The translations under genes were made by a program, and so were the position numbers. A stretch of 34,219 bases of DNA from a virus: the IMG/VR virus record IMGVR_UViG_3300033141_001404, positions 1 to 34,219 of that record; one strand, 5' to 3'. The notes under the pieces were generated by a model. It worked only from the letters and a program-made list of their open reading frames with translations, made no database searches and was not told the origin of the DNA. Positions 19,569 through 29,879 of this stretch are shown in pieces. How positions within the stretch are numbered: the stretch's first letter is position 1; each line of letters starts with the position of its first letter.

Positions 19569-19961
19569 CTATTCTCCTATATTGTGTGGTGTGATTTTCA
19601 TAAACTCTATGAACTCACCATAGTTTAATGTGAAGCATAGACTATTATCCGTGCTTGCGTAATCCTCTTTGCCGTCTGAATATTCATGCTTTATAATAGA
19701 AGAAAGTATCTTATCATGGTGCTTCTTATTAAAACTAAGCTCTAAAGGTAAAAAACTGTAAAGCCCGTCTTTCATAGGTATAACAGTCTTGCCGGTCAAT
19801 TCTGCAAATTCATTCATAGACACTAAGACCGTTTGAGGATTACCCTCTTCGTCTATGTATGTGTGCTCATACTCTTTCTTATTAAATGCTTCATTAGGCA
19901 TAACTAAATATCCATTTGGATAAGCCTTATCCCCTGTTAGTTGTTCGTTTGTACTTGACAT
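19569..19961 (-). CDS. Hypothetical protein after tail fibre, 130 aa
   Basis: Soluble, mixed alpha/beta, with His/Lys/Asp/Glu-rich stretches. The position directly after the 451-aa fibre (TAATG-type overlap) suggests a fibre-assembly chaperone or an accessory tail protein, but no family is recognised. Confidence 0.5.
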   Translation of the reverse strand: MSSTNEQLTGDKAYPNGYLVMPNEAFNKKEYEHTYIDEEGNPQTVLVSMNEFAELTGKTVIPMKDGLYSFLPLELSFNKKHHDKILSSIIKHEYSDGKEDYASTDNSLCFTLNYGEFIEFMKITPHNIGE

Positions 19962-21316
19962 TATGTCTCCTCTATTTTAAATTCAGTTTGTGAATATGAT
20001 GTATAAGGGTCGACTGCTTCTTTTTGGTATGTTCCCTTACCTAGCAAATAGTCAGCATTTTCATTAGTATTGTCTGTATCTACTACAACTTGCTGAACCG
20101 TATCGATAGTTTCTGTGAGTCTCCAAGGAGCAACAAGTGTTGGGTTCCATTGAGTATCGCCATAACCTTTACTGTAAAATCTACACTCATCATAAACCAT
20201 ACCTGTAAGCCTCCCCGCACCATCTATATCAAGCATGGTTGTCTGAACACCTACTTTATTAAAGTCTACATTTTCATACATTGATGGTGCGTAGTTTGGT
20301 ATTTCGATTACATCAATTTCTTTTATTGAGTCTACACGAATATCCATGTCAAATATTCTTTCCGCAGCGTTTTGTGAGTTGAAAGCAAATGAAAAGTTTG
20401 AAGTGTTTACGGAACAATTATAAATCATATAGATTATTTCGGTTGACTCATAGTTGTCTGTAATTATATCACTCACATATTCAGACGTGTAAAATCTTCC
20501 CTTGTTGACAGTTCCACTATTTATAATAATACTATGCTTTATTAGATATGTTTTCCCACTTTCAAAAGCAGTTGTCATATTATGAATGTTAATAGTAGGT
20601 CTATTGCTTGCTGTATTTGCCGTAGAAGTTACTTCTACGTTGTTCCAACCAGAACCTAAATATGTAACAGTAACATCTGCCCCCGACCCTGCTGTCATGC
20701 CATTTGTATTGTCATGCTTCTCGCCACCCAATGCTGTAGCAATATCTTGCAAAAATTCTGCTTGCAAAATATTAGGGTTATATAAATGCTGGATATCTGC
20801 CTTAACAATACTCGTAAGATTTGTTGTTTCTTCAAGCCATAGATTAAGTATCTGCCAAGGTTCAGCGTCTAGTCTTGTTTTGTCGGTTGCGTCTGGTTCA
20901 TTATCCAAAGTAGCAATAATCCCGAATGTACCTTGACCTATAGTCCAAGATGGAGAGGATATAGTCGTTTGATATACCCACGCTTTTGTAGTGATATTAT
21001 AGTAAGCCACACAGTCGCTATCAGCTTCTACAGGTACATCGAACTCTTGTCCACTTGATACCTCTATCGGTTCGCCTGTGTTTAGGAGTAGGTCGTTTGT
21101 TGCTCCTGATGAGCCTTTGTTATCAAGTATGACTTCATCTGAGCCATTAAGTGCGTAGCTGTCTGCACTCCAAGTGTATTCTATGATGGCTTGTGCTGTA
21201 ACTACAGATATTGAGCCATGCGCAAGTCCAAAACCTAAGTTTCTATATGTTGCGGTTACTCGTTTTTTTCGCTTTTCATACTCTGCGTCTGTTTCGCTTA
21301 ACCTTTGCTGTGTCAT
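19961..21316 (-). CDS. Tail fibre or spike-like protein, 451 aa
   Basis: The N-terminal ~30 residues are charged. Then come beta-rich, Ser/Thr/Asn-rich segments and a middle domain (about 210-335) with the pattern of a carbohydrate-binding beta sandwich (Gly-Ser-Gly-Trp-Asn-Asn-Val, Thr-Ile-Asn-Ile). The C-terminus is Asn/Thr/Tyr-rich. Likely receptor binding, alongside the T7-fibre-like gene just upstream. GGAG precedes the ATG. Confidence 0.6.
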   Translation of the reverse strand: MTQQRLSETDAEYEKRKKRVTATYRNLGFGLAHGSISVVTAQAIIEYTWSADSYALNGSDEVILDNKGSSGATNDLLLNTGEPIEVSSGQEFDVPVEADSDCVAYYNITTKAWVYQTTISSPSWTIGQGTFGIIATLDNEPDATDKTRLDAEPWQILNLWLEETTNLTSIVKADIQHLYNPNILQAEFLQDIATALGGEKHDNTNGMTAGSGADVTVTYLGSGWNNVEVTSTANTASNRPTINIHNMTTAFESGKTYLIKHSIIINSGTVNKGRFYTSEYVSDIITDNYESTEIIYMIYNCSVNTSNFSFAFNSQNAAERIFDMDIRVDSIKEIDVIEIPNYAPSMYENVDFNKVGVQTTMLDIDGAGRLTGMVYDECRFYSKGYGDTQWNPTLVAPWRLTETIDTVQQVVVDTDNTNENADYLLGKGTYQKEAVDPYTSYSQTEFKIEET

Positions 21317-21327
21317 GTATCGACTCC

Positions 21328-22275
21328 TTATCTAAAGATAATTACAGATATGTCGTCTGTATCTTGGTTTGTGTTCGCATTGGTATCAAATACTCTTATC
21401 TGTAGTTGTGTTGTTGATTTAATCCCTGACTCTGTGTGGCAGACTGCTATATCTTCGCTAGTCGCTGTTCCTTTGGCAGATAAAGCATAACTATAGTTTG
21501 CATCCTCTAGAGCAGTAGTGAAAGTGATAGTATAATCACCAACTCCATTATCCGTAATTGAGGCTACATTCCCACTTCCTTTGATAGTTGGTGTTCCTGT
21601 GCCGTCAAAGTTTACCCATGCCCTGCAAGCATACATTGGTGCACTTCCTGACGCGTTCATTTTTGTAGCAGTTATCCCGTCAACATAGTCTTTTCTTGTG
21701 AGGTCTACACCCGCAGAAGGCGTGATGCCCTTGATTTGTCCGGTAACTGTTCCACCTGTTAGATTTAACTTTAGGTCATCTGCATCATCAACATAATCTT
21801 TCCTGGCTAAATCCTCGTCACTTACGGGAGTTATGCCTTTAAGATGCCCTGTCATAGTGTCGCCTGTTCTTTGAACAAAAGAAGACACGCCTACATCTCC
21901 TGCCTCAAGTGCGGCTATTTGGTCGTTTTGGTCTGCTATGAGATATGTTTGATATTCTTGGTCAATATTAAGCGTTTCTGCTCTCATGTCGCCGCTTGTC
22001 TGATATTCTGTTTCTCTTGTGATTGGAAGATCGCGGAGCATAGTTATAACATCGTCCTCGTCTGCCCCAGAGTTGAGAGTTAGTTCTCCTCCTGCATCTC
22101 CGTTTATGGTTACGGTGAAGTCGGTTGTGAGCTGTAGTAGTAGTGGGTCAGCAGAGCCTACGGTTTTGTAAGCTACTATATCTGAGTCTGCGTATATTTT
22201 GAATACAAACGGGAAAACAGTTTGTCCTGCTGTCGCTGTATATTCTGTTCGTGGTGCTGCGGAATTAAATGACAT
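21328..22275 (-). CDS. Tail fibre protein with T7 gp17-like N-terminus, 315 aa
   Basis: The first ~130 residues resemble the T7-type fibre anchoring domain (Tyr-Thr-Ala-Thr-Ala-Gly-Gln-Thr-Val-Phe-Pro-Phe). Two fibre repeats follow, each with Gly-x-Thr-x-Thr-Gly-x-x-Lys-Gly-Ile-Thr-Pro then Arg-Lys-Asp-Tyr-Val-Asp (about 137-165 and 173-201). The C-terminal ~100 residues carry the common marine phage fibre tip pattern Ala-Trp-Val-Asn-Phe-Asp-Gly-Thr-Gly-Thr. It binds the host surface and attaches to the nozzle. Confidence 0.82.
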   Translation of the reverse strand: MSFNSAAPRTEYTATAGQTVFPFVFKIYADSDIVAYKTVGSADPLLLQLTTDFTVTINGDAGGELTLNSGADEDDVITMLRDLPITRETEYQTSGDMRAETLNIDQEYQTYLIADQNDQIAALEAGDVGVSSFVQRTGDTMTGHLKGITPVSDEDLARKDYVDDADDLKLNLTGGTVTGQIKGITPSAGVDLTRKDYVDGITATKMNASGSAPMYACRAWVNFDGTGTPTIKGSGNVASITDNGVGDYTITFTTALEDANYSYALSAKGTATSEDIAVCHTESGIKSTTQLQIRVFDTNANTNQDTDDISVIIFR

Positions 22276-22300
22276 GATTATCCTTTGTGTTATTATATCA

Positions 22301-24850
22301 TTATTTCAAGATAAACTCTTGACCTCTTTGCTTCATATATTTTTCTCTGCGTCTAACTCGTTTCCTATAGTTAGGGTCAATCAGCTCTCCGAAAAATTCG
22401 CCTACTGTTCTTTCCATGATTGCACGTGTGTACCAAAGATTTTGACCAGGAATGTATTGTTTTGCTATGTTATAGTTTTGAGCCCATTTCTCTCGACTTA
22501 GCGGGTCTTTGACTGTTCCCATAACTTTAACTACGTCCTCTATTGTACCTCCTGGTACTCCTGCAAGAGTAGTTATGTAGGAATGTCCGTATCTGTCCGT
22601 ATCTGCTCCTAGCGTCAAATCTGCAAAAATTCCTAAGCCTCCTGATTTCAAGATTGACTCAACAATAAATTCTTTTTCTCTTCCCTTTATGTCCCTTGGT
22701 GTTTTACCTGTTACAGTATCATACATCATTAGAGTAATTCCACCCATAATGGTACTCATCCCAAGAAGTGCTGCTCCGTATGCAGCCTTTCCCATTGTAG
22801 AGTCTATTTTAGATACTCGTGCCGTGTGCATCATGAATACTGATATAGGAAAAGATTTAAATAGAAATATATTAGATGCTGCTTCTCTCTTTAGTGTTCC
22901 TTTTCTTGCTCCCCAAGTTGAGTATAGCCTCGTTCTGTCTGTTGCCATAACCACAAAAGAGTCCATCTCATTTGTTATCATTTCTCCTACTCGATATCCC
23001 AAGTCCTCATCCACTTCGTAGATTTTGTTTACATCCAGGAATTTTGCTCCGTCCATGTCTCTTGCTTTTGTTTTTCTGATAACATCCCACTCTTTAGATG
23101 TTATTCCATACTCTTTAAACAGTTTCCAAAATGGTGTATCGTCTAGTTTTTTACCGAAATTCTCTGCGAAATTTCCTGCAAGTTCTAGCCCTACAGTAGA
23201 CCTAAGCGATGTTGTATAGGCAGCTAATCCACTAGCCCTAATAACTACTTCTGCCGCCTTTTGAGCCCACCCTGTGCCCACCTCTGCATATCTACTATTT
23301 GTAAGTGAGGCTGATGCGAACTCACTCACTACTCCTATTCTGTTTGCTTTTTGTATGTTTTGTGCTGTTCCGCCTATTGTTGTTGCTTCTTGTAATAAGG
23401 TTTTAAGGCTTTCTCCTAATAAATGAATTGTGTCTAATCCTCTATACTCTGATGCAAGCACCATATTACCTATATCCGCAGTAGCAGCTATTTGGGCTGT
23501 CCCTAGAGAGCCTGCCGACTTCATCGCCCTATGTGTTCCCCCTATGCCTGCTATGAGAGCATCTCTACTATCTAATATTGCATCTCCGTCTGCTTGTCCT
23601 GTCGAAACTCTCCAAAGTGCATCTAGTTTCTCTCTCTTCCATGTTCCCATGCCATCTGCAACTGCAAGTTCTTTCATTTTATTAAAAGAGTCCTCAGGAT
23701 TTGAGCCAAATAATTTTAAGGTAGCTATCTCTTTCGATTGTTGTCTGATATGAGCGTCCATTGTTGAAAATATATCTGGATTTCCAAACTCATCCATGTA
23801 TTCTAATCCACTATCTGCATTCTTAAAATGTAAAACTCTATGAGCTTCCCCTCTTTTGGCGAGTACGCTTGTGCCTTTGCCCCCTACCGTCTCAACATTT
23901 GGTGCAGTTATGTTTTTATAGGACGACTCTAATACATCTTCAAGAGACCTGCTTTGTTCCGCCTCAATTCTGGACTTGTCTAGTTTGTCTCTAATGGAAT
24001 AGCTCCATTTCTCAAACCCTGCCTTTTTTATCTTTCTTGCATCATGGCTTTGTGGAAGTATCCAATCTTCTAGCTTCCCTACCCTTGCACCTGCTCTATT
24101 TCTAAGACTTTTAATCTTATTCGCACCTTTAGTCCATTGGTCGGCAACTTTAGTTACCTCTGCTATTCGTGCTTGATTTTTAATTATTCCATCTTTAAGA
24201 AGTCTATACATTTCACGACCTAACTCCCTATCTTGGGTAAACCCAAGCCACTTAGTCCTCATTCCCTCTTTTAATTCAAACATATCTGCATTTATTCTAT
24301 TGTAAAGAGCGTCTGACATTCCTTCAACAGAGCTAAAACTTTTCCCTGCTCCTGGGGTTCTAGCGAGTCTATTTGCTATTGCGTCTTCTGGTGCCATTCC
24401 CTCTGCTCTTTGCGTGATAAAAAGATTTGTGTTCTCTTGTTCCTTTTTTAGCTTATCTGCTTTTAAGTAAAGATCACGCTGTCTCTCTTGAAGTCTCTCT
24501 AGTCTCAACTCGTTTGACTCTGGGAGGTATTCTCCGAAAAGTTCTTTTTCCCATTTGGCTTCTTCTACTTTTTCTGTAATTTCAGCCTTCTTTGCATAGG
24601 TGGCTCTCGTATCTTTGACTATATCCTCTTCACGGACTTTTGCAAACTCTTCAACTTTGTCTTTTTTGAAAAACTCATCTACTGCTTTAACTCGTTCTTC
24701 TGCGGGGAGTTGTTTGATTTGTCCGGGTACTTCGCTTAACTCTTTAAAGGTTTTTCTAGGTGCTCTCTTGGCTACTGCTTTGGGGGCTTCTTTAATTACC
24801 TCTTCGGCAAGTGTTCCTAGTGTTTCTTTTACTATTTTACCTATAGGCAT
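22301..24850 (-). CDS. Large internal virion (core/ejection) protein, 849 aa
   Basis: Long helical, charged N-terminal half with coiled coils (about 90-150, 205-260). A likely membrane-inserting stretch rich in Gly/Ala/Met lies near 705-735. The C-terminus, with Asn-Leu-Trp-Tyr-Thr-Arg and Asp-Pro-Asn-Tyr-Arg-Lys then an Arg-rich helix, is shared by large ejection proteins of many podoviruses. By order (after the NlpC/P60 protein) it is the counterpart of part of T7 gp16, helping form the DNA channel across the envelope. Overlaps upstream gene. Confidence 0.7.
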   Translation of the reverse strand: MPIGKIVKETLGTLAEEVIKEAPKAVAKRAPRKTFKELSEVPGQIKQLPAEERVKAVDEFFKKDKVEEFAKVREEDIVKDTRATYAKKAEITEKVEEAKWEKELFGEYLPESNELRLERLQERQRDLYLKADKLKKEQENTNLFITQRAEGMAPEDAIANRLARTPGAGKSFSSVEGMSDALYNRINADMFELKEGMRTKWLGFTQDRELGREMYRLLKDGIIKNQARIAEVTKVADQWTKGANKIKSLRNRAGARVGKLEDWILPQSHDARKIKKAGFEKWSYSIRDKLDKSRIEAEQSRSLEDVLESSYKNITAPNVETVGGKGTSVLAKRGEAHRVLHFKNADSGLEYMDEFGNPDIFSTMDAHIRQQSKEIATLKLFGSNPEDSFNKMKELAVADGMGTWKREKLDALWRVSTGQADGDAILDSRDALIAGIGGTHRAMKSAGSLGTAQIAATADIGNMVLASEYRGLDTIHLLGESLKTLLQEATTIGGTAQNIQKANRIGVVSEFASASLTNSRYAEVGTGWAQKAAEVVIRASGLAAYTTSLRSTVGLELAGNFAENFGKKLDDTPFWKLFKEYGITSKEWDVIRKTKARDMDGAKFLDVNKIYEVDEDLGYRVGEMITNEMDSFVVMATDRTRLYSTWGARKGTLKREAASNIFLFKSFPISVFMMHTARVSKIDSTMGKAAYGAALLGMSTIMGGITLMMYDTVTGKTPRDIKGREKEFIVESILKSGGLGIFADLTLGADTDRYGHSYITTLAGVPGGTIEDVVKVMGTVKDPLSREKWAQNYNIAKQYIPGQNLWYTRAIMERTVGEFFGELIDPNYRKRVRRREKYMKQRGQEFILK

Positions 24851-27825
24851 TAGATATACTCCTTCATATGCTTAATTACAAACTCTTTCATCTTCTCTGA
24901 TGTCAAGGCTTTCCCTGCTATATGAACTCCTGCGGCACCTAGTGCTCCTTTGGCTACATTATAAGTCCAATATCCTTCTTCGTCTTGCTCAAAGCCGTAT
25001 AGTGCTCCTACTGTTTCAGGTTTCACAAAAGGCATTACTTCGGAAATTGTTTTGTCATCTAGTTTTTTGAGCGTTTCTATCTGCACTTCATTTGGTAGTG
25101 CTAAAAATGCTTCTTGCTTGTTCTCAGCTTTCTTTATGTATTCGGCTGTACTTAGCATATCTGCTTCATTTTTAGCGTCTATTCTTGATAGTTCAGCTTT
25201 AGTCATGGCTTTATATTCGGTGTCTTTTATTGTTCGCTTCTTCTGGACTTTCATCTTCTCTTTTATGATATCCTCGTCTGCTCCGTATTCTCTCTCGAGT
25301 GCTTCTCTTTTTGCTGCGACTCTTGCTTTTGCAGCTTCGCTTCTTTTGTTGACTACGACTTTTTCTTCTACTTGTGGCTCTTGCAGTTTATTAAACTCAT
25401 TCAGGTCTGCTTCTTCTTGCTTGAGTAGCGTTTTCTCCATTTGTGGTGTGATTTCTTCATCTATTACGACTTTACCTGTTGTCTCTCTAGGAGTTGGTGC
25501 TTCCGTTGGTACTCTTTCGCCAGGAGCTCCATCTTCTGTAAACCTCTTGGCTGAATAAAATCTATCTATGTATCCAGTGCTTAGCTCTTCTGTGACCGTT
25601 CCATACTTTTTACCTTTGGCGTGTGTCATTATGAATTTACCGTCTTTGATGCCTGTGATTATTCCCGTATGTGTAACCGGTGCATACTTTTTACCTGTTT
25701 GGCTTGGCTTAAAGTAGATAGTGTCTCCGACTTGCATATCATCGAAGGCTATATTTTTACCCTGACTTCCTTTTGCTTGTCCCCATGCTGTTCTAGGTAG
25801 GTTAATTCCTTGTTCTTTATGGATTGACTGAACGAAGCCCGAACAGTCAGCACCTTTTTTAAGGTCTGTTCCTCCCCATACATATTTGTTACCTTGTAGG
25901 GCTTGGGCTCTTTCTACTATGTTTCCCGTAGTTGCTGCTACTTTTGTTGCTTGTGTGCCTTTGAGTGCTTTATTTACCAACTCAGTATCGTAAATTGCTA
26001 TTTCATCGCCAAACTTAGCACCTTTATATCCTAGCCCTCTTGCTATTTCATGGTCAAATTCTTGTGCAAGTGCTAATAAGTCTTCGCTTGATGCTCCCCT
26101 TAATCCTTCTTCCATCCATCCAACATAAGTTCCTTTCTCGTCTGAGTCGAGAACTGCTTTGGCTCTATCGTGATAGTAGTGTTCTGTTTCTGCTTTCTTT
26201 TTGTCAAAAAACTGTAATGCTTCGTCCTTCTCTATTGGTGTCATTTCATCTGGTTCTGGAAAATATTTCTTTTTATATTCTCCATGTCCTGCAAGTCTCT
26301 CTTCTGGTACTGCTTCTTTTAATCTTGTTTCTATATCTGTTCGCTGTGCAGCTGTTAAGTTGTTCCAATCAAGAATGTTTTTTGTATCTAGCTCTATTTC
26401 TTTTATTATTTTCCCATATTGTTTTGCTTTCTCAAGAGTTGGCGTGAAGTAGTGTCCTAATCCTAAAGAAGTTAGCTTATCCCCCATGCGTCCAAATTCC
26501 TCAAATTCTACGTCTGTGCCATGATATAGTTTTGTTGCTTTGGCTATATCCTCTGCTTCTGGTAGCACTTCTTTGGGCGTTGGTTCTTTTATGGGCTGTT
26601 TAAGTTCAACTTCTATCGCTTCCATTTCTGCTTTGATTTCGGGGTCAAGTTCGCCCATTTCTCTTATAAGTTCATCGCCTTGCTCCTTGGTAGCCATTCC
26701 ATCGTAAATGTCTATTTCATCTGTTATCTCTTTTGGTTTGATCTCGTCTGCTTGTGCAAATTCTTCTTCAAACTTTTTAACTTCAACTTCGTAACCGTTA
26801 TCTATATCTCTTTTTACTAGTTCGTCTCTAAGGCTTATTTCTTCTATGTCTGGATTTGTTTTAGTGTTTATATCTATGTCTGTTGCATCTGCTATATCTA
26901 CGGGCATACCGTTATCTATATCCTCTTTAGCCTTAGCTATTAAAGCAAGATGTTTATTGGTATCTTGAGTTAACTTATATTCTTCTCTTTGAAAGAAACG
27001 ATTAACTATAGTTTTGTCTGTTGGGTCTGTGACTCGTTTACCGATTTCTCTAGCTGTCTTAGCATCTATAACCCCACTTCCTATCGCTCTGAAAGTTCCC
27101 CCAAGTCCTGCACCTAGCAAGATTTGCTGAACGCTATCCCATAAAGTATAGTCAAGGTCAGCTTTTTCCATGTGTTCACGGATACGTTGCTCTCTTGCTA
27201 CCTCTCCGACTAGCCCGACTGCTCCCTCTGCTACAAAGGCTTTCCCCATTCCTTTTAGAATAGTTGAGCCCATTATCTTTGCAGGGCTTGTGGCTATTTC
27301 TTGTAGTGACTCTGGTTGCATCATGTGACCGGCTATCACCCCACCTACATATCCTAGTGTACTTGTTCCCTCTCTCTGTTTGGAGATTTCTGTTGCTTTA
27401 CCTTTGGCAAGTTCGCTGTATTGAGCGTTAAAGGTATCTCTTGTATAGCCGTGTTTTCTAGCTAGTAACGCTCCTCTCATAGCGTCCATGTCAAAAAGTA
27501 TCTGCATCCCTTGAACACCGTTAGCACCTAAGATGATATTGTCACCTGCATCAAGTCTGAACTCGTCATTGTCTATAGCTTTTTCATATCTGACTATGTT
27601 TGTATTTCCCATAGTCCACTCATTAGAGGTTATCCATGCGTCATAATCTTTAGTGTTCTCTGTGTAGTCTGGGAAGGTTTTTACTATCTTTTGGTAAGTT
27701 TCCTCTTCAAGGTTTCCACCGTAGCTGAGTTGAGCAGTTTCCCACCCCGCACCGAAGCCCGAAGTCTCTGTTTTTAAAGCTTCGTTAACGTCTCCAAGTT
27801 CTTCGCCACCTTGATACATTTCCAT
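24850..27825 (-). CDS. Internal virion protein with ADP-ribosyltransferase and NlpC/P60 domains, 991 aa
   Basis: A multi-domain ejection protein. The N-terminal part (1-300) is structural with Gly/Ala-rich helices near 155-250. An ART-PolyVal-like domain spans about 431-621: YHGT with H435, LGHYFT with Y459, and the end strand DEIAIYDTE with E608, the expected His-Tyr-Glu triad. The NlpC/P60 peptidase spans about 640-760, with C661 (DCSGF), H719 and H735. A charged coiled tail precedes a hydrophobic C-terminal segment. It would be injected with DNA, cut peptidoglycan, and may ADP-ribosylate a host target. Confidence 0.85.
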   Translation of the reverse strand: MEMYQGGEELGDVNEALKTETSGFGAGWETAQLSYGGNLEEETYQKIVKTFPDYTENTKDYDAWITSNEWTMGNTNIVRYEKAIDNDEFRLDAGDNIILGANGVQGMQILFDMDAMRGALLARKHGYTRDTFNAQYSELAKGKATEISKQREGTSTLGYVGGVIAGHMMQPESLQEIATSPAKIMGSTILKGMGKAFVAEGAVGLVGEVAREQRIREHMEKADLDYTLWDSVQQILLGAGLGGTFRAIGSGVIDAKTAREIGKRVTDPTDKTIVNRFFQREEYKLTQDTNKHLALIAKAKEDIDNGMPVDIADATDIDINTKTNPDIEEISLRDELVKRDIDNGYEVEVKKFEEEFAQADEIKPKEITDEIDIYDGMATKEQGDELIREMGELDPEIKAEMEAIEVELKQPIKEPTPKEVLPEAEDIAKATKLYHGTDVEFEEFGRMGDKLTSLGLGHYFTPTLEKAKQYGKIIKEIELDTKNILDWNNLTAAQRTDIETRLKEAVPEERLAGHGEYKKKYFPEPDEMTPIEKDEALQFFDKKKAETEHYYHDRAKAVLDSDEKGTYVGWMEEGLRGASSEDLLALAQEFDHEIARGLGYKGAKFGDEIAIYDTELVNKALKGTQATKVAATTGNIVERAQALQGNKYVWGGTDLKKGADCSGFVQSIHKEQGINLPRTAWGQAKGSQGKNIAFDDMQVGDTIYFKPSQTGKKYAPVTHTGIITGIKDGKFIMTHAKGKKYGTVTEELSTGYIDRFYSAKRFTEDGAPGERVPTEAPTPRETTGKVVIDEEITPQMEKTLLKQEEADLNEFNKLQEPQVEEKVVVNKRSEAAKARVAAKREALEREYGADEDIIKEKMKVQKKRTIKDTEYKAMTKAELSRIDAKNEADMLSTAEYIKKAENKQEAFLALPNEVQIETLKKLDDKTISEVMPFVKPETVGALYGFEQDEEGYWTYNVAKGALGAAGVHIAGKALTSEKMKEFVIKHMKEYI

Positions 27826-29879
27826 TATTTAGCCTTTGGATATTTTAAAACGAATGGTGTTCCGTCCTCGTTCATGTGGATAATTGGCTTTCCGTTGTTT
27901 CTTGATTTTATCATGTATTCCCCTGGTGCATAGAACATGAGTTGTAAGTCTCCTGTACCGAAAAAGTCTGTTATATCCTGTAACCCTTCTTGTAGTTCGG
28001 GTTGTCCTGGTATCTCTATGTTATCAAGCCACTTCTCGAACTCATTTGTAGTGACACCTTGAGGAAGTATCGTATCTTTGTCGTTATATGTTTGGATTTC
28101 TCCGATAGAGTTTGCGAAAGTATCATCTATATCGCTACCTGATGAACTGATTTCCTCACCTTCTAGTGCCATTCCTTTTGCATAATCCATAACCCCATTA
28201 TAGTATCTATTGAATAGGTCACTTTTGTACCCTCCAAACGCGTTGCCAAGCCTTGTTTTAACTTCTGTTGCATAATCACTAGGCACAACAACGTCTGCAC
28301 CTTTGCCGAGCATAGCCACTCTTGCAGCCTCTTTATTCCCTGAGATTGAAAGTGCCGCAGCAAACCCAAATGTAGGAGCGTTCTTCCCACCTATTTGGTT
28401 AAAAATGAGAGTAGCATTTTCTGGCTGATTTATCTCGATAGCCTCTATAACTTCTATCTTTTTGGCTACAGGGATTTTAGGGCTGTTCATAAAATCCGAC
28501 CAACTCTTAGCGTCACCTTTTGACATCATATTATTATAAGCTTCTCCATACTTCGCTTTTAGTACATGGGTGTAGCCTTTCATTTGGTCTAGACCTTGCA
28601 TGAGTCCGTCTACACCGTCTTGCACTCCCATGCCTAGTGGTGCAGGGATTACTCCGTCTTGTACTGCAAGTCCTACTACGTCATTATCTGCCATCGTTCT
28701 TAGATTTTTAAGGTCTTTACCTATCTCTTGCATAACCTCAACACCTATTCGGTCTGCCTCATCTGTTCCTTTTAATGTGTTATATACATCTTCTTTCTCT
28801 GTAATGGTTAGGGTGTCTACTTTTTGAGTCTCTTCGTGTACTTGTTTGGCTACCTCAAACTCATGCTGTTTAGTTTCAGAGGCTAAATGTTTTTGACTTT
28901 CAAGCTCATCTATATCATCAGGGTATTTCCCTGCTTTAAAGATTTTTATTCCATCACCTAGTGCTATATTTGCGGTACTGCCTTGTGCTGTTTTGATGGC
29001 TTTTTGCTGAGTTAAATAGCTGTTCATTCTCTTTAGATGGTCTGCATAAGTCTTTTTATTCTCATTCATATCCATTTCAGGATTGTTTACCTCTTTGAGT
29101 CCTATTAAAAGCTCTCCTGCTTTGTCTATATTCCCTTCTGCTAAAAGAACATCAAAGTTTTTAAGTGAGGTTTCATTCGTTATTGTGAACTTAGAGCCTT
29201 TTGAGAGTTGGACTAATTGCTTAGCTTCCAAAAGCCCTGCATCTACCATCGCTTGACCTTGGGCTAATTTAGCTTCTATAAATACAGATGCCCCTGCTGT
29301 ATCTCCATTGTGTAGCATATCTGAGATTTGCGGGACTGCGTTAGCCCAACTATCTATAAATGTTTGGGTTTGATACTCTTTTAGCTCTCTATTCTCTTTG
29401 ATTGCAAGCCTACCAAAGCCTGAATTAGAAGTTTTCTTCCCATATATACCTATAACTGTCTTTAAAGAGGGTGTAGGGGCATTTTTAACAAGTCCTCCTA
29501 CATAAGAGTCCATAGCCTCGCTATAACCTACAGGGTCGTTCTCAAACTGTAGAGAAAACTCTTGAGCCTTTTGACTTATGGAGAGTTCAGCATTTGAAGC
29601 ATAGGTAGCACTTAGCGTGTTATTGTAGGCTTTCCCATAAACTGTGTAAACCTCTTCTTTATGGAATGGCACTCCTGCCGCTGAGTCTTTTAGGGCTTGG
29701 TCTTTAGCTTTGTCTGCTACTACTTCGGCTTGCTTTTGAAACATAGCTTGGGAGAACTGCTCTAGCCTTCCAGATAGTGAAGAAAGTTGTTGTGCTGCTT
29801 CTTGTTGTGCAGGTGCAACCATCGCCGGTGCCTGCTCTACTCTTACTTCTTTTGGCTGAAAACCTTTTAGTTTTGGCAT
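27825..29879 (-). CDS. Internal virion protein (T7 gp15-like by position), 684 aa
   Basis: A largely helical, Ala/Lys/Gln-rich protein with coiled coils (about 15-75, 275-365), no signal peptide, and a beta-rich C-terminal end. It lies between the gp14-like gene and the NlpC/P60 protein, so it is the probable core protein that stacks on the portal and is ejected. Sequence identity to a named family is not evident; the call rests on gene order, size and composition. The start overlaps the previous stop. Confidence 0.65.
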   Translation of the reverse strand: MPKLKGFQPKEVRVEQAPAMVAPAQQEAAQQLSSLSGRLEQFSQAMFQKQAEVVADKAKDQALKDSAAGVPFHKEEVYTVYGKAYNNTLSATYASNAELSISQKAQEFSLQFENDPVGYSEAMDSYVGGLVKNAPTPSLKTVIGIYGKKTSNSGFGRLAIKENRELKEYQTQTFIDSWANAVPQISDMLHNGDTAGASVFIEAKLAQGQAMVDAGLLEAKQLVQLSKGSKFTITNETSLKNFDVLLAEGNIDKAGELLIGLKEVNNPEMDMNENKKTYADHLKRMNSYLTQQKAIKTAQGSTANIALGDGIKIFKAGKYPDDIDELESQKHLASETKQHEFEVAKQVHEETQKVDTLTITEKEDVYNTLKGTDEADRIGVEVMQEIGKDLKNLRTMADNDVVGLAVQDGVIPAPLGMGVQDGVDGLMQGLDQMKGYTHVLKAKYGEAYNNMMSKGDAKSWSDFMNSPKIPVAKKIEVIEAIEINQPENATLIFNQIGGKNAPTFGFAAALSISGNKEAARVAMLGKGADVVVPSDYATEVKTRLGNAFGGYKSDLFNRYYNGVMDYAKGMALEGEEISSSGSDIDDTFANSIGEIQTYNDKDTILPQGVTTNEFEKWLDNIEIPGQPELQEGLQDITDFFGTGDLQLMFYAPGEYMIKSRNNGKPIIHMNEDGTPFVLKYPKAK

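Noticed and set aside
24850-27825. Long open frames on the + strand opposite the large virion genes
   Set aside because: They lack ribosome sites and have the Ser/Leu/Phe-rich composition of antisense shadows; the - strand genes have recognisable domains and overlaps.
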